Shown here: piece by piece, positions 47,121 to 55,705 of the stretch
Layout: each line of letters begins with the position of its first letter
Numbering within the stretch: position 1 is the first letter of the stretch
Notes under the pieces: model-generated
Told to the model about the DNA's origin: nothing
The model's database searches: none
Seen by the model: only the letters and a program-made list of their open reading frames with translations
Made by a program: the position numbers and the translations under genes
Origin: Bradyrhizobium iriomotense
Lineage (GTDB): Bacteria; Pseudomonadota; Alphaproteobacteria; Rhizobiales; Xanthobacteraceae
Direction of reading: 5' to 3'
DNA: 64,000 nt
NCBI RefSeq assembly: GCF_018130765.1
Contig: NZ_JAFCJZ010000009.1
Span: 186,001 to 250,000 of the forward strand

Positions 47121-47485
47121 TCTGATAAGGTGTCGAGAGAGATTCCCGACTGTTCCAGGTCTCGCAAGCCGACGCATCTGTTGTCAGATTTTCCGTCCAT
47201 CTTGACAAGTTGAATCCTTCCGGGCGAAGATTCGATTGTGAGGTCAAGGGGCTAACACACACAGTTTCCGCGCAGAACTGTATACTTAGGAGCTGAGGCG
47301 GGCGGACCGCTGCGCCTTGCTCGCGTAAAGCGACAGGATTTCTTACCAATTGATCGGCCTAGCTCGGTTTTCCGGGCTTTCCTCATGTGCCGCCTCAAGT
47401 CTTTGACGGGCTGCGATGTGAATGGTATTAACTTCATGTTAATTGTATTCACATCGATCGTCGCCCGACCTGAGAGAGCCCCCGC
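47121..47485. other. 365-bp intergenic region at presumed right end of island
   Basis: No supported gene; open frames here lack RBS and coding character. Contains the 41-bp palindrome at 47415 and the promoter of the DUF2306 gene. Confidence 0.5.
47415..47455. promoter_or_regulatory. 41-bp palindrome upstream of DUF2306 gene
   Basis: Two 18-base arms, GATGTGAAT-GGT-ATTAAC and its inverse GTTAAT-TGT-ATTCACATC, matching at 15 of 18 positions, flank the centre TTCAT. It ends 30 bp before the DUF2306 start. Either an operator or a recombinase core site. Confidence 0.7.
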
Positions 47486-47884
47486 ATGAGCCTTGCGCCG
47501 CTGCTTGAGGCCGCGCCAGCGATCCCGCTGCATGCCTTTGCCGCCATGGCCGCCTTCATGCTCGGCCTCGTCCAGTTCGCCGCGCCCAAGGGCACGCTGC
47601 CGCACCGGACGATTGGCTGGATCTGGGTGGTCCTGATGGTGGTCGTGGCCGCGTCGTCATTCTGGATCCACCAGATCCGCTTGGTCGGGGCCTTCAGCCC
47701 GATCCATCTCTTGTCGATCTTCACCCTGGTGGTTCTGCCGCTGGCGGTGTGGCGGGCGCACACCCATCGCGTCGCCGACCACCGGCGGATGATGATCCTC
47801 ATCTTCGCCGGCGCGCTGGTGGTGGCGGGCCTGTTCACGCTGGTGCCCGGGCGCATCATGCACCGGGTGATTTTCGGGGCGTAA
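47486..47884 (+). CDS. DUF2306 family membrane protein
   Basis: 132 residues, four hydrophobic segments (about 15-32, 47-62, 72-90, 103-122). The family histidines are visible: IPLHAFAAMAAFMLGLVQ, FWIHQIRLVGAFSPIHLLS, WRAHTHRVADHRRMM and GRIMHRVIF. These conserved His residues within or near membranes suggest haem or metal binding, but no function is proven for the family. First core gene after the island. Confidence 0.9.
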   Translation: MSLAPLLEAAPAIPLHAFAAMAAFMLGLVQFAAPKGTLPHRTIGWIWVVLMVVVAASSFWIHQIRLVGAFSPIHLLSIFTLVVLPLAVWRAHTHRVADHRRMMILIFAGALVVAGLFTLVPGRIMHRVIFGA

Positions 47885-48053
47885 GAGCCGGTTCCGCCCG
47901 GTCCGTTCCGGCCCAGTCCGGGCTGGTGCCGGGAAGGGCGTAAGTCTCTGGAAAAACAGTCGGAAAAAGCGCTTCCCTAGAACCCGGCAAGGGTGGTTAT
48001 CAGGGGTGTGATGCGCTATATGATTCCCAGACAAAAACTCACCGGATTCCCCC

Positions 48054-50786
48054 TTGGCTGACGACGACAACAAGCCCGGCGACCAGCCGGCGCATCCCTC
48101 GGACATTCGCCCCGTTTCCATCTACGAGGAGATGAAGAAGTCCTATCTCGATTACGCCATGAGCGTGATCGTGGCGCGTGCGCTGCCCGATGCGCGCGAC
48201 GGGTTGAAGCCGGTCCACCGCCGCATCCTGTTCGCGATGCACAATCGCGGCGACACCCCGGACAAGAAGCACAAGAAGTCCGCCGGTGCCGTCGGCGAGG
48301 TCATGGGTAAGTATCACCCGCACGGCGACCAGGCGATCTACGACGCCTTGGTGCGCATGGCGCAGGACTTTTCGATGCGCGCGCCGCTGATCGACGGGCA
48401 GGGCAATTTCGGCTCGGTCGACGGCGATCCGCCGGCGGCGATGCGCTACACCGAGTCCCGCCTGACCAAGATCGCGCTGAAGCTGCTCGAGGACATCGAC
48501 GACGACACGGTCGACTTCCAGGACAATTACGACGGCTCGGAAAAGGAGCCGGTGGTTCTGCCCGCGCGGTTTCCGAACCTGCTGGTCAACGGCGCCGGCG
48601 GCATTGCGGTCGGCATGGCCACCAACATCCCGCCGCACAATCTCGGCGAGGTGATCGACGCCTGCGTCGCGCTGATCGACAACCCGTCGCTGACCATCGA
48701 CGAGCTCAACGGCATCATCCCGGGCCCGGATTTCCCGACCGGCGGCATCATCCTCGGTCGCCAGGGCATCCGCAGCGCCTACCATCTCGGCCGCGGCTCG
48801 ATCGTGATGCGCGGCAAGGTCACCTTCGAGACGGTCCGGAAGGAGCGCGAGGCGATCGTCATCACCGAGATCCCGTATCAGGTGAACAAGGCGACGATGG
48901 TCGAGCGCATCGCCGAGCTCTACAAGGAAAAGAAGATCGAGGGCATTTCCGACCTGCGCGACGAGTCCGACCGCGACGGCTATCGCGTCGTCGTCGAGCT
49001 CAAGCGCGATGCCGTACCCGACGTGGTGCTGAACCAGCTCTACAAGTTCACGCCGCTGCAGACCTCTTTCGGCGTCAACGCCGTCGCGCTCGATAGCGGC
49101 CGTCCGCAGACGATGAACCTGAAGGACATGCTGACGATCTTCGTCGGCTTCCGCGAGCAGGTCGTCACCCGCCGCACCAAATACAAGCTGCGCAAGGCGC
49201 GCGAGCGCGCGCATGAGCAGGTCGGCCTCGCCATTGCGGTCGCCAACATCGACGAGATCATCAAGGTGATCCGGCACTCGCCGACGCCGGCTGCCGCGCG
49301 CGAGACGTTGATGACGCGCGACTGGCCTGCGCGCGACGTCGAGGACATCATCACGCTGATCGACGATCCCCGCCATCGCATCAACGAGGACGGCACCATC
49401 CGCCTGTCGCTGGAGCAGGCGAGGGCGATCCTGGAGCTGCGCCTCGCACGCCTCACCGCGCTCGGCCGCGACGAGATCGGCGACGAGCTTGCCAAGCTCG
49501 CCGGCGAGATCAGCGACTATCTCGAGATCTTGCGCTCGCGCGCCCGCATCCTCGACATCATCAAGACCGAGCTTGCCGAGGTGAAGGCGGAATTCGCGAC
49601 GCCCCGCCGCACCGTGATCATGGAGCAGGAAGGCGAGGTCGAGGACGAGGACCTGATCCAGCGCGAGGACATGGTCGTCACCGTCTCGCACGCCGGCTAC
49701 GTCAAGCGCGTGCCGCTGTCGGCCTACCGGGCGCAGCGCCGCGGCGGCAAGGGCCGCTCCGGCATGCAGACCCGCGACGAGGATTTCGTCAGCCGCCTGT
49801 TCGTGGCCTCCACGCACACGCCGGTGTTGTTCTTCTCCTCACGCGGCCAGGTCTACAAGGAAAAGGTCTGGCGGCTGCCGATGGCCGCGCCGAACGCGCG
49901 CGGCAAGGCCATGATCAACATCCTGCCGCTGGAGCAGGGCGAGCGCATCACCACCATCATGCCGCTGCCGGAGGATGAATCGACCTGGGGCCAGCTCGAC
50001 GTGATGTTCGCCACTACGGGCGGCAACGTCCGGCGCAACAAGCTGTCCGACTTCGTCGACGTTCGCCGCTCCGGCATTATCGCGATGAAGCTCGACGACA
50101 ACGAGGCGATCGTCGACGTGCAGATCTGCACCGAGCACGACGACGTGCTGCTGACCGCGGCCGGAGGCCAGTGCATCCGCTTCCCCGTCACCGACGTGCG
50201 CGTGTTCACCGGGCGCACCTCGATGGGCGTGCGCGGCATTGCGCTTGGCGAGGGCGACAAGGTGATCTCGCTGGCGATCCTGCGCCACGTCGAGACCACA
50301 TCCGACGAGCGCTCGGCCTACCTGAAGATGCGCCGCGCAGTGGCCGGCGAAGCCGCGACGGAGGAGGCTCCGGCAGACGCCGAGGCCGAGGAGACCTCCG
50401 GCAGCTTCCAGCTCGCCCAGGAGCGCTATGTCGCGATGTCGGCGGCCGAGCAGGTCGTGCTGACGGTCTCCGTCAACGGCTATGGCAAGCGGACCTCGTC
50501 CTACGAGTACCGCACCACGGGTCGCGGCGGCAAAGGCATCGTCGCCATGAGCGTCAACAACCGCAACGGCAACCTCGTCGCGTCCTTCCCCGTGGAGGAG
50601 GCCGACCAGATCATGCTGGTCACCGACAAGGGCCAGCTGATCCGCTGCCCCGTCGAAGGCATCCGCATCGCCGGCCGCTCGACGCAAGGCGTGATCGTGT
50701 TCGACACCGCCGAGGACGAGCACGTCGTCTCGGTCGAGCACATCACCGAAGAGGCCGAGAGCGGCAACGGAACGAACGGGGAGTGA
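48054..50786 (+). CDS. gyrA: DNA gyrase subunit A
   Basis: Type IIA topoisomerase subunit that breaks and rejoins DNA; works with GyrB to introduce negative supercoils. 910 residues from TTG 48054 (no upstream ATG is in frame near the conserved start). Catalytic Tyr132 lies in AAMRYTESRLTK. The quinolone-determining region is GKYHPHGDQAIYDALVRM, with Gln93 and Asp97 at the places of E. coli Ser83 and Asp87. The GyrA box is AQRRGGKGRS and the C-terminal beta-pinwheel follows, interrupted by an acidic insertion near residues 760-785 (EEAPADAEAEETSG). Confidence 0.98.
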   Translation: MADDDNKPGDQPAHPSDIRPVSIYEEMKKSYLDYAMSVIVARALPDARDGLKPVHRRILFAMHNRGDTPDKKHKKSAGAVGEVMGKYHPHGDQAIYDALVRMAQDFSMRAPLIDGQGNFGSVDGDPPAAMRYTESRLTKIALKLLEDIDDDTVDFQDNYDGSEKEPVVLPARFPNLLVNGAGGIAVGMATNIPPHNLGEVIDACVALIDNPSLTIDELNGIIPGPDFPTGGIILGRQGIRSAYHLGRGSIVMRGKVTFETVRKEREAIVITEIPYQVNKATMVERIAELYKEKKIEGISDLRDESDRDGYRVVVELKRDAVPDVVLNQLYKFTPLQTSFGVNAVALDSGRPQTMNLKDMLTIFVGFREQVVTRRTKYKLRKARERAHEQVGLAIAVANIDEIIKVIRHSPTPAAARETLMTRDWPARDVEDIITLIDDPRHRINEDGTIRLSLEQARAILELRLARLTALGRDEIGDELAKLAGEISDYLEILRSRARILDIIKTELAEVKAEFATPRRTVIMEQEGEVEDEDLIQREDMVVTVSHAGYVKRVPLSAYRAQRRGGKGRSGMQTRDEDFVSRLFVASTHTPVLFFSSRGQVYKEKVWRLPMAAPNARGKAMINILPLEQGERITTIMPLPEDESTWGQLDVMFATTGGNVRRNKLSDFVDVRRSGIIAMKLDDNEAIVDVQICTEHDDVLLTAAGGQCIRFPVTDVRVFTGRTSMGVRGIALGEGDKVISLAILRHVETTSDERSAYLKMRRAVAGEAATEEAPADAEAEETSGSFQLAQERYVAMSAAEQVVLTVSVNGYGKRTSSYEYRTTGRGGKGIVAMSVNNRNGNLVASFPVEEADQIMLVTDKGQLIRCPVEGIRIAGRSTQGVIVFDTAEDEHVVSVEHITEEAESGNGTNGE

Positions 50787-50821
50787 CTTGTAGCCTTTGG
50801 CGCTCACGTCCCACTCTCCAT

Positions 50822-50955
50822 TGTCGTCCCGGACGAGCGAAGCGCGGATCCGGGACCCATAGCCACAGGGAGACGTTTGGCGAAGACGCGGAGTTGCCTG
50901 TCTCGCGCCGGAACTGCTCCCTGTGGTTATGGATCCCCGCGTACGCGGGGACGAC
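50822..50955. repeat. Palindromic intergenic repeat (GTCGTCCCGG type)
   Basis: Outer arms GTCGTCCC and GGGGACGAC; inner arms ATAGCCACAGGGAG and CTCCCTGTGGTTAT (one mismatch). About 134 bp between gyrA and kup. The GGATCCGGGACCCATAGCC core is a string I recognise from other Bradyrhizobium intergenic regions. Confidence 0.75.
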
Positions 50956-51020
50956 ACCGAAGATGTTGCGCGGTTAATCGAACCACGCTCGCCTCGCTGC
51001 ATCCGGGCTGCGCGCCAGCC

Positions 51021-52937
51021 TTAGATCTCCAGCTCCGTGCCGAACTCCACGACCTGCTTGGTCGGCACGCCGAAGAACGCGGCGGAGCGTTCAGCGTTGC
51101 GCTGGAGGAAGGCGAACACGCCTTCGCGCCAGACCCACATGCCCGGGACGTCCTCGCGCGGGATGATGGTCTCGCGGCCGACGTAATAGGTGATGTCGGC
51201 GAGGTCGATGCCGGGCAGCTTGCCCTGCCGGCATGTGAGAGTCAGCCCTTCGAAGATGGTCGGGTTCTGCATGAAGCCGTAATGCAGGATCACGCGGGTG
51301 ATGCCCGGGATGATCTCGATCACCTCGGCGCGTTCCTCGTCGGGAATGTGCGGGGATTCCTCGATCAGCACGGTGACCAGCAGCACGCGTTCATGCAGCA
51401 CGCGATTGTGCTTGACGAACTGGGTCAGCGCGAGCGGCACGCCGCGCGGCGCCGACGCAAGGAACACGGCGGTGCCGGGGAGCCTTGCGCTGCATTTGTT
51501 AATCGCGGTCTCTATCAGATCCTCCTCGGGCTGGCGCAGCCGGGCGCGTGCCGCTTCGACCAGCTTCACGCCGGCACGCCAGGTCAGCATCAGGAAGGCG
51601 ACGAGGCCGGCGAGCAGCAGCGGAAACCAGCCGCCCTCGAACAGCTTGATCGAATTGGCGGAGAAGAAGATCACGTCGATGACGAAGAAGGCGCCGTTCA
51701 CGGCGACCACGAGCCAGGGCGAGTAGCCCCATTGGATCGCCACCAGCGCGGCGAGCAGGGTGGTGATGGCCATCAGCAGCGACACAGCGATGCCATAGGC
51801 GCCGGCGAGCGCGTCCGATGTGCCGAAGCTCAGCACTGCCCCGAGCGTGGCCGCAGCGAGCAGCCAGTTCACCAGCGGCACGTAGATCTGGCCGATCGCA
51901 TCGCTGGTGGTGTGGCGGATCTGCATGCGCGGCAGGAAGCCGAGCTGGATCGACTGCTGGGTCAGCGAGAACACGCCGGAGATGATCGCCTGCGAGGCGA
52001 TCACGGTTGCGACCGCCGAGAACGCGACCAGCGGATAGTGCAGGGCGTCGGGGCAGAGCTGGAAGAACGGGTTCTCGATCATCGAGGGATCGGTGATCAG
52101 CAGCGCGGCCTGGCCGAAATAATTCAGCACCAGTGCGGGCAGGCAGATCGCGAACCAGGCGAGCCGGATCGGCATGCGGCCGAAATGCCCCATATCGGCA
52201 TACATGGCTTCGCCGCCGGTCACCGCGAGGAAGGCCGCGCCGAGGATTCCGAACGAGATGTGGAAGTCCTGGTGGATCAGGAAGTTGAAGGCATAGAACG
52301 GGCTGAGCGCGGCCAGCACCGCCGGCGCCTTGACGATGCCGTGGATGCCGAGGGCGGCGAGCACGAAAAACCAGGCCAGCATCACCGGGCCGAAGATGCG
52401 GCCGATGAAGCCGGTGCCCTGCTTCTGCATCATGAACAGGCCGATCAGGATTGCGACGGTCACCGGCACGACCGCCGGCGCCAGCGAAGGCGCGTCGACC
52501 TTGAGGCCCTCGATGGCGCTGAGCACGGAGATGGCCGGCGTGATCGCGCCGTCGCCATAGAGCAGGGCGGCGCCGACGAGGCCGACCACCAGCAGATGCG
52601 CGCGCCAGGTGCCAGCTTGCGCGTGGCGCGCATGAAGCAGCGCCAGCAGCGCGACGATGCCGCCTTCGCCGCGATTGTCCGCGCGCAGGATCAGCAGCGC
52701 ATACTTTAGCGAGATGATCAGCAGCAACGCCCAGAGGATCAGCGAGGCAACCCCCAGGACAGCGTCGTGACTTAGCGTGCCGCCATGGGCGGCCGCCTTG
52801 GCGGCTTCCTTAAGGGCATAGAGCGGGCTGGTGCCGATATCGCCATAGACCACCCCGAGGGCGCCCATCGTCATGGCAAGCGGCAGTGGATCAGGATGAT
52901 GGCCGGAAGCGACTGCGGGCGTACTGGACAATGGCAA
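51021..52937 (-). CDS. kup: Kup-type potassium uptake permease
   Basis: Proton-coupled K+ importer of the inner membrane. 638 residues. The family start is LAMTMGALGVVYGDIGTSPLYALKEA, and about 12 membrane segments follow (LLYGDGAITPAISVLSAIEG, FLAVTGGEAMYADMGHFGRMPIRLAWF). A cytoplasmic C-terminal domain of about 180 residues ends GMWVWREGVFAFLQRNAE. Start TTG 52937 follows GGGGGG; the first ATG lies about 20 codons inside, just before the first membrane segment, and cannot be excluded. Confidence 0.96.
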   Translation of the reverse strand: MPLSSTPAVASGHHPDPLPLAMTMGALGVVYGDIGTSPLYALKEAAKAAAHGGTLSHDAVLGVASLILWALLLIISLKYALLILRADNRGEGGIVALLALLHARHAQAGTWRAHLLVVGLVGAALLYGDGAITPAISVLSAIEGLKVDAPSLAPAVVPVTVAILIGLFMMQKQGTGFIGRIFGPVMLAWFFVLAALGIHGIVKAPAVLAALSPFYAFNFLIHQDFHISFGILGAAFLAVTGGEAMYADMGHFGRMPIRLAWFAICLPALVLNYFGQAALLITDPSMIENPFFQLCPDALHYPLVAFSAVATVIASQAIISGVFSLTQQSIQLGFLPRMQIRHTTSDAIGQIYVPLVNWLLAAATLGAVLSFGTSDALAGAYGIAVSLLMAITTLLAALVAIQWGYSPWLVVAVNGAFFVIDVIFFSANSIKLFEGGWFPLLLAGLVAFLMLTWRAGVKLVEAARARLRQPEEDLIETAINKCSARLPGTAVFLASAPRGVPLALTQFVKHNRVLHERVLLVTVLIEESPHIPDEERAEVIEIIPGITRVILHYGFMQNPTIFEGLTLTCRQGKLPGIDLADITYYVGRETIIPREDVPGMWVWREGVFAFLQRNAERSAAFFGVPTKQVVEFGTELEI

Positions 52938-53069
52938 CCCCCCGATGGGATCGCGCCCGGCGGGCCATTCCGACGGGCGCGAGCATCACGCAGTCTGCGA
53001 CGAGACGTCGCAAATATCTATGGGGTTTATTTTTGGGAGGCGTAGCTGACGCGAAGCTGACAGATCCGA

Positions 53070-53327
53070 CTACGGCGTGCGGTCGGCGGTCACGAGGCGA
53101 GCCTCGCGGACATCGGCCTTGGTGCCGGCGCGGCGCAGGCAGGACGCCTCGAAATTCGGCCAGGCCTGCTGCGAGCAGTCACGGCCGATGGTGCGGATAT
53201 CGAGCCGGTCGCTCTTGGCGAGCGGCTGCGGCACGCTGGCTTCGACCGTCGGGGCAAAGCCGGGCAGGAGGGTGAGGGCCGCGGCAACACACGCAGAGAG
53301 AGCGATCGCTGAAAGAGCCTTGATCAT
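53070..53327 (-). CDS. Small secreted protein of unknown function
   Basis: 85 residues from ATG 53327 (RBS GGGGA). Signal peptide to about residue 30 (LTLLPGFAPTVEA). The mature part SDRLDIRTIGRDCSQQAWPNFEASCLRRAG contains two cysteines and a tryptophan and is a pattern I associate with short alphaproteobacterial periplasmic proteins, without known function. The longer frame to 53714 overlaps coaD and is not credible. Confidence 0.8.
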   Translation of the reverse strand: MIKALSAIALSACVAAALTLLPGFAPTVEASVPQPLAKSDRLDIRTIGRDCSQQAWPNFEASCLRRAGTKADVREARLVTADRTP

Positions 53328-53455
53328 TGACAGTCCCCTGTGATGCGGCCGCCTACGCCCAGTATGCGGCCCGTCATTTGTTGGCCGGATTAGTAACCAT
53401 GGCCAGTTTCCGGACGTCTTCGCGGAGGCTGGAAATGGTTTCGTTCGCGCTCCGT

Positions 53456-53488
53456 TTTGTTTCGTAGCCACCCTAGGGACGAAACAAA
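53456..53488. promoter_or_regulatory. Perfect 10-bp inverted repeat before coaD
   Basis: TTTGTTTCGT and ACGAAACAAA separated by 13 bases, in the divergent promoter region between the small secreted protein and coaD. Could be an operator for an unidentified regulator. Confidence 0.55.
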
Positions 53489-53597
53489 CCGGCCATTGCC
53501 GACACCCCCAGCGGACATTTCCCGGCAAACGGGCCGGAAAACGGACAAGGAACCTGCCCGGCTTGCCGGGCCGGGCCGGGCGCGGTAGGAGGGGGCC

Positions 53598-54095
53598 ATG
53601 CCGCGCATCGCCTTCTATCCGGGTTCCTTCGACCCCATCACCAACGGCCATCTGGACGTGGTCCGGCATGCCGTTCCGCTGTGCGACCGCCTGGTGGTTG
53701 CGATCGGCGTCCATCCCGGCAAGAAGCCGCTATTCTCGACCGAGGAGCGACTGAAAATGCTCGAGGACGTCTGCGGCCCGATCGCGGCCCAGGCCGGCTG
53801 CGTGCTCGAAGCCGTGACGTTTGACGATCTGTCAGTGACAGCGGCACGCAAGCACGGCGCCACCATCATGATTCGGGGCCTGCGCGACGGCACCGACCTC
53901 GATTACGAGATGCAGCTTGCCGGCATGAACGAGGCCATGGCGCCCGAGGTGCACACGGTATTCCTGCCGGCTTCTCCCATGGTCCGCCCGATCACCGCCA
54001 CTTTGGTGCGCCAGATCGCCGGGATGGGCGGCGACGTTTCGACCTTCGTGCCGCCGCTCGTTGCCACCCTGCTCAAGGCCAAATTCGCCGGATAA
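53598..54095 (+). CDS. coaD: Phosphopantetheine adenylyltransferase
   Basis: Fourth step of coenzyme A synthesis: phosphopantetheine + ATP to dephospho-CoA. 165 residues. Nucleotidyltransferase motif FYPGSFDPITNGHLDVV (about 6-22) with the T/HxGH site, IMIRGLRDGTDLDYEMQLAGMN (about 89-110), and the late substrate loop PITATLVRQIAGMGGDVS in place of the more usual ISSS form. Start ATG 53598 after GTAGGAGG. First gene of a likely operon with the two cyclophilins. Confidence 0.97.
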   Translation: MPRIAFYPGSFDPITNGHLDVVRHAVPLCDRLVVAIGVHPGKKPLFSTEERLKMLEDVCGPIAAQAGCVLEAVTFDDLSVTAARKHGATIMIRGLRDGTDLDYEMQLAGMNEAMAPEVHTVFLPASPMVRPITATLVRQIAGMGGDVSTFVPPLVATLLKAKFAG

Positions 54096-54132
54096 CGGCG
54101 CGCTTCTTCAATTCACCAGATCCGGAGTTTTC

Positions 54133-54708
54133 ATGATCCGTCGTCTCGCAATTCTTGCCACGATCTTTGCCGCGCTCATCAGCGCGGTCCCGGCGATGGC
54201 GCAGCAACTGCCGGCAAACCTCGACAAGGCCAACGCGCTGGTCATCGACACCACCAAGGGCCGCATCGTCATCAAGCTCAGGACGGATCTCGCGCCGCAG
54301 CACGCCGAGCGCCTCAAGACGCTTGCGCGCGAGGGTTATTACAACAACGTGCCGTTCCACCGCGTGATGGACGGCTTCATGGCGCAGACCGGCGACGGCG
54401 AGAAATTCAACGGCACCGGCGGCTCGAAATATCCGAACCTGAAGCAGGAATTCTCCAAGGTGCATTTCGCCCGCGGCATCGTCGGCATGGCCCGGCGCGG
54501 CGACAGCGTCGACACCGCCAACTCGCAGTTTTTCATCATGTTTGCGGATGGCGGCAGCCTCGATGGCCAGTACACCGTGATCGGCGAGGTCGTGCAGGGC
54601 ATGGACGTCGTCGACAAGCTGAAGAAGGCGCCTCCCGGATCAGGCAGCGGCACCGTCACCGATCCCGACAAGATGGTGAAGGTGCAGGTCGCTTCCGACA
54701 TCAAGTAG
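54133..54708 (+). CDS. Periplasmic cyclophilin-type peptidylprolyl isomerase
   Basis: Cis-trans isomerisation of Xaa-Pro bonds during folding of exported proteins. 191 residues from ATG 54133. Signal peptide ends near VPAMAQQ (about residue 22). The cyclophilin core shows VPFHRVMDGFMAQTGD, VGMARRGDSVDTANSQFFIMF and GQYTVIGEVVQGMDVVDKL. It follows coaD by 37 bp. Confidence 0.95.
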   Translation: MIRRLAILATIFAALISAVPAMAQQLPANLDKANALVIDTTKGRIVIKLRTDLAPQHAERLKTLAREGYYNNVPFHRVMDGFMAQTGDGEKFNGTGGSKYPNLKQEFSKVHFARGIVGMARRGDSVDTANSQFFIMFADGGSLDGQYTVIGEVVQGMDVVDKLKKAPPGSGSGTVTDPDKMVKVQVASDIK

Positions 54709-54717
54709 GGAAAAGCG

Positions 54718-55128
54718 ATGGCGCGCTGCGGCAACAGGCTTCTGGTCGCTGCCGCGGTGCTGCTGCTCGGTGCCTCAGGCGCGAAGGCCGAGGACGCGCA
54801 GGTCAACACTCTCCAGGACCTCTTCCGGCGTCTGCACAGTTGCTGGAAGCCGCCGCCGGCCGCCAAGGCTCGCCCACTCGACATCACCGTCGTCGTGAGC
54901 TTTAACCGGGCCGGAAACATTCTGGGCCATCCGAGGATTACCTATGAATCCGCGGAGGCCTCCGACAATGACCGGCTGCAATACCGGATCGCGGTGATGG
55001 AGGCGTTGCAACGCTGCACGCCGATGCCATTTACCGAAGCGATGGCCGGCGCCGCTGCGGGGCGTCCATTCGCGATCCAGTTCCGTAACCGGAAGACTTC
55101 ACCTCCAACGCAAGAGAGACGAGCATGA
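54718..55128 (+). CDS. TonB C-terminal-like periplasmic protein
   Basis: 136 residues with signal peptide (LLLGASGAKAED). The mature sequence VNTLQDLFRRLHSCWKPPP, ITVVVSFNRAGNILGHPRITYES and FAIQF matches the TonB/TolA C-terminal fold (central W-x-P-P and strand G-x-I). There is no membrane anchor or Pro-rich stalk, so it is not a functional TonB. It lies between the two cyclophilin genes, 9 bp after the first and overlapping the second by 4 bp (ATGA), so it should be co-translated with them. Confidence 0.85.
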   Translation: MARCGNRLLVAAAVLLLGASGAKAEDAQVNTLQDLFRRLHSCWKPPPAAKARPLDITVVVSFNRAGNILGHPRITYESAEASDNDRLQYRIAVMEALQRCTPMPFTEAMAGAAAGRPFAIQFRNRKTSPPTQERRA

Positions 55129-55589
55129 GCGTCACCGAAAACACCTTGATCCTCGAGACCACGCAGGGCCCCGTCACCATCGAGATGCGGCCCGACCTCG
55201 CGCCCGGCCATGTCGCGCGCATCAAGGAACTGGTCCGTGAAGGCTTCTACGACGGCATCGTGTTCCACCGCGTGATCGAGGGCTTCATGGCCCAGACCGG
55301 CTGCCCGCATGGCACCGGCACCGGCGGCTCGGGCAAGAAGCTGAAGGCCGAGTTCAACAAGGAGCCGCATGTGCGCGGCACCGCCTCGATGGCGCGCGCC
55401 GCCAACCCCGATTCCGGCGACAGCCAGTTCTTCATCTGCTTCGACGATGCCCGCTTCCTCGACAACCAGTACACGGTGTGGGGCAAGGTCACCGAGGGCA
55501 TGGAGAACGTCGACAAGATCAAGCGCGGCGAGCCGGTGCAGAACCCCGACAAGATCGTCAAGGCGCGGATGGCCGCGGACAAGGAATAG
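55125..55589 (+). CDS. ppiB: Cytoplasmic cyclophilin-type peptidylprolyl isomerase
   Basis: 154 residues, no signal peptide. Motifs IVFHRVIEGFMAQTGCPHGTG, ASMARAANPDSGDSQFFICF and QYTVWGKVTEGMENVD are those of PpiB-type cyclophilins. It is the cytoplasmic counterpart of the preceding exported copy. The start overlaps the TonB-like gene's stop. Confidence 0.95.
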   Translation: MSVTENTLILETTQGPVTIEMRPDLAPGHVARIKELVREGFYDGIVFHRVIEGFMAQTGCPHGTGTGGSGKKLKAEFNKEPHVRGTASMARAANPDSGDSQFFICFDDARFLDNQYTVWGKVTEGMENVDKIKRGEPVQNPDKIVKARMAADKE

Positions 55590-55593
55590 TCAC

Positions 55594-55693
55594 CCGTCAT
55601 TCCGGGGCGCGCCTAGGCGCGACCCCGGAATCTCGCGCCACAATCTCGGGATTCCGGAGCGCCGCGCTCGAGGCGCGGCGTCCGGAATGACGG
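55594..55693. repeat. CGTCATTCCGGGGCGCG palindromic repeat
   Basis: CGTCATTCCGG at the left pairs with CCGGAATGACG at the right; inside are smaller hairpins (GGGGCGCGCCTAGGCGCGACCCC and GCCGCGC-TCGA-GGCGCGGC). About 100 bp between ppiB and queA. A common Bradyrhizobium-type intergenic element. Confidence 0.8.
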
Positions 55694-55705
55694 TGCTAGT
55701 GAAAC

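Larger units (their letters stand above)
34677..47480. mobile_element. GInt-type genomic island (three tyrosine recombinases)
   Basis: The outer limits are the flanking core genes (ssb and the DUF2306 gene); the exact ends are not resolved. The left side carries three overlapping tyrosine recombinase genes and a small HTH gene in one operon reading inward, the ginABCD arrangement that defines GInts. Cargo is a toxin-antitoxin pair, a nucleotidyltransferase, a RecD2-like helicase and several unknown genes. No tRNA gene, transposase, relaxase or type IV secretion gene is seen, so the island appears non-conjugative. Confidence 0.75.

Noticed and set aside
47089..47349. 86-codon minus-strand frame upstream of the short island protein
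   Set aside because: Considered as a missing toxin partner, but it has no RBS, no domain and overlaps the start of the neighbour in another frame.
48039..49817. 592-codon minus-strand open frame
   Set aside because: Antisense of gyrA.
50877..52709. 610-codon plus-strand open frame
   Set aside because: Antisense of kup; His/Gln/Arg-rich shadow composition.
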